This document shows positions 62,432 to 64,000 of a stretch of DNA of 64,000 nt, in pieces. The notes below the pieces were generated by a model, which was not told the DNA's origin, did not search any database, and saw only the letters and a program-made list of their open reading frames with translations. Position 1 is the stretch's first letter. Each line of letters opens with the position of its first letter. The position numbers were made by a program, and so were the translations under genes. Source of the DNA: Bufo bufo (taxonomy: Eukaryota; Chordata; Amphibia; Anura; Bufonidae); the NCBI RefSeq assembly GCF_905171765.1, contig NC_053397.1:112547295-112611294 (forward strand). The letters are read 5' to 3'.

Positions 62432-64000
62432 AGCAAGGGTTAACAGCCAAACCAAACTCAATATTTATGGTCCTGATTCTGTAGTTTACAAAAACACCCC
62501 GTATGTGGTCGTAAACCGCTGTACGGGCACACGGCAGGGCGCAGAAGGAAAGGAATGCCATACAGTTTTTGGAAGGCAGGTTTGCTGGACTGTTTGTTTT
62601 TTTGACACCATGTCCCATTTGAAGCCCCCCTGATGCACCCCTAGAGTAGAAACTCCAAAAAAGTGGCTCCATTTTAGAAACTACGGGATAGGGTGGCAGT
62701 ATTGTTGGTACTAGTTTATGGTACATATGATTTTTGGTTGCTCTATATTACACTTTTTGTGAAGCAAGATAACAAGAAATGTCTGTTTTGGCACAGATTT
62801 TTATTTTTTTGTTATTTACAACATTCATCTGACAGGTTAGATAATGTGATATTTTTATAGACCAGGTTGTCACAGATGCGGCGATACCTAATAGGTATAC
62901 TTTTTATTTATTTATTTATGTAAGTTTTACACAATGATTTCATTTTTGAAGCAAAAAAAATTATGTTTTAGTGTTTCCATAGTCTGAGAGCGATAATTTT
63001 CAGTTTTTGGGCGATTACCTTGGGTAGGGTATGATTTTTGCAGGATGAGATGACGGTTTTATTGGCACTATTTTGGGGTGCGTGTGTCTTTTTGATCGAT
63101 TGCTATTACACTTTTTGTGATGTAAGGTGACAAAAAATGGTTTATTTAGCACAGTTTTTATTTTTTACGGTATTCATCTGAGAGGTTAGGTCATGTGATT
63201 ATTTTATAGAGCCGGTCGATACGAACGCAGCGATACCAAATATGTATCCTTTTTTTTTTTTTTTTTTTTTTTTTATGTAAGTTTTACACAATAACCGCTT
63301 TTTTTCAAACAAAAAAATATGATGTTTTAGTGTCTCCATATTCTGAGCTATATTTTTTTTTATTTTTTGGGCGATTGTCTCAGGTAGGGGCAAATTTTTT
63401 GCGGGATGAGGTGACTGTTAGATTGGTACTATTTTGGTGGGCAAACGCCTTTTTGATCGCTTGCTGTTGTACTTTTTGTGATGTAAGGTAACAAAAAATG
63501 GTTTATTTAGAAGTTTTTATTTTTTAAGGTGTTCATCTGAGGGGTTAGGTCATGTGATATGTTTATAGAGCCGGTCGATACGGATGCGGCGATACCTAAT
63601 ATGTATACTTTTCTTTTTTCTCTTCCTATTTTTTACCAATTTTTTTTTTTTACTTTATTTGGGGAAAATGACGTTTTTGTTTATTTTCTTCTTGAAACTT
63701 AATTATTGGGGGGGGAAACTTTATTTTTCCAACTTTTTTTTTTTTCTGTCCCACTTTGGGACTTGAACTTTTGGGGGTATATTCCTTTACAATGCACTCC
63801 AATACTTCTGTATTGGAATGCATTGGCTGTATGAGTAATACTGTGTGTATTACTCATACAGCTTCCGGGGCCTGTGAGATCCAGGGGGCTGGATCTCACA
63901 GGCTCTTCACCGGAAGGCATCGCGCTGCCTTCCATGCCATCGGGTCCCCCCCACAGCCCCATGGGGACCCAATGGCACCACTGCCGCACTAGGTAAAAGC
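62432..64000. mobile_element. TTAA element (CCCCTTAAGGAC family), partial, runs off the window
   Basis: 62432-62790 matches 19900-20260 nearly base for base (CTGATTCTGTAGTTTACA, GGGCGCAGAAGGAAAGGAAT). Then come three diverged copies of a block of about 350 bases (TTAGTGTTTCCATAGTCTGA, GCGGCGATACC, TTAGGTCATGTGAT) at 62.8-63.6 kb. 63770-63990 mirrors 41.0-41.2 kb (GTATTACTCATACAGC). No gene; the T-rich reading at 63584-63766 is rejected. Confidence 0.75.

Noticed and set aside
63584..63766. Phe/Leu-rich 60-residue 'membrane' peptide
   Set aside because: Translation of T runs in a non-coding TTAA element.

Overview
The window looks like intergenic DNA from a large, repeat-dominated vertebrate genome, most likely an anuran amphibian (frog or toad). 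That inference rests on the mix of element classes: DIRS tyrosine-recombinase retrotransposons, Tc1 elements, a piggyBac, many TTAA- and TTA-flanked foldback MITEs, Helitron-like elements, Penelope-like/hammerhead-like palindromic units and a Tx1/L1-type LINE. No host gene could be identified with certainty. The only candidate is a pair of unrecognised exon-like ORFs at about 37.4-38.2 kb, in the only stretch of about 1 kb free of recognisable repeats.

Layout. 0-3.2 kb: decayed DIRS copy A. 3.2-9 kb: a Penelope-like unit, two Tc1 remnants, palindromic repeats with (TA)n tracts and two Helitron-like elements. 9-18.8 kb: an old foldback element split by a large TTAA palindrome, a nearly intact DIRS (copy B, 10.3-15.6 kb), a hAT MITE with an exact 8-bp duplication and two abutting TTA MITEs. 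18.8-25.4 kb: a Helitron-like element and a Tc1 that holds a 4-kb TTAA-family element and a 347-bp Penelope-like insertion with a 14-bp duplication. 25.4-37.1 kb: DIRS copy C, interrupted in gag by a TAA-flanked MITE and by a complete 5.2-kb piggyBac with an intact 647-codon transposase, and in its recombinase by a 3.5-kb hAT element. 37-38.2 kb: candidate host exons. 38.2-53.7 kb: foldback and TTAA/TTA MITEs, a Tc1 fragment and two Helitron-like elements, one with a G-rich minisatellite and a tRNA-like sequence. 53.8-55.2 kb: a nearly complete Tc1. 55.5-62.4 kb: a Tx1/L1-type LINE split by a hAT MITE that carries a 25-bp minisatellite. 62.4-64 kb: a further TTAA-family fragment.

The elements do not form a pathway; they are layers of insertions, and their order can be read from what interrupts what. 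The best-preserved coding units are the piggyBac transposase (no visible lesion), the DIRS B tyrosine recombinase (open) and the DIRS B reverse transcriptase (one in-frame stop). The least explained signals are the recurrent hammerhead-like motifs in otherwise dissimilar palindromic repeats and the candidate exons.
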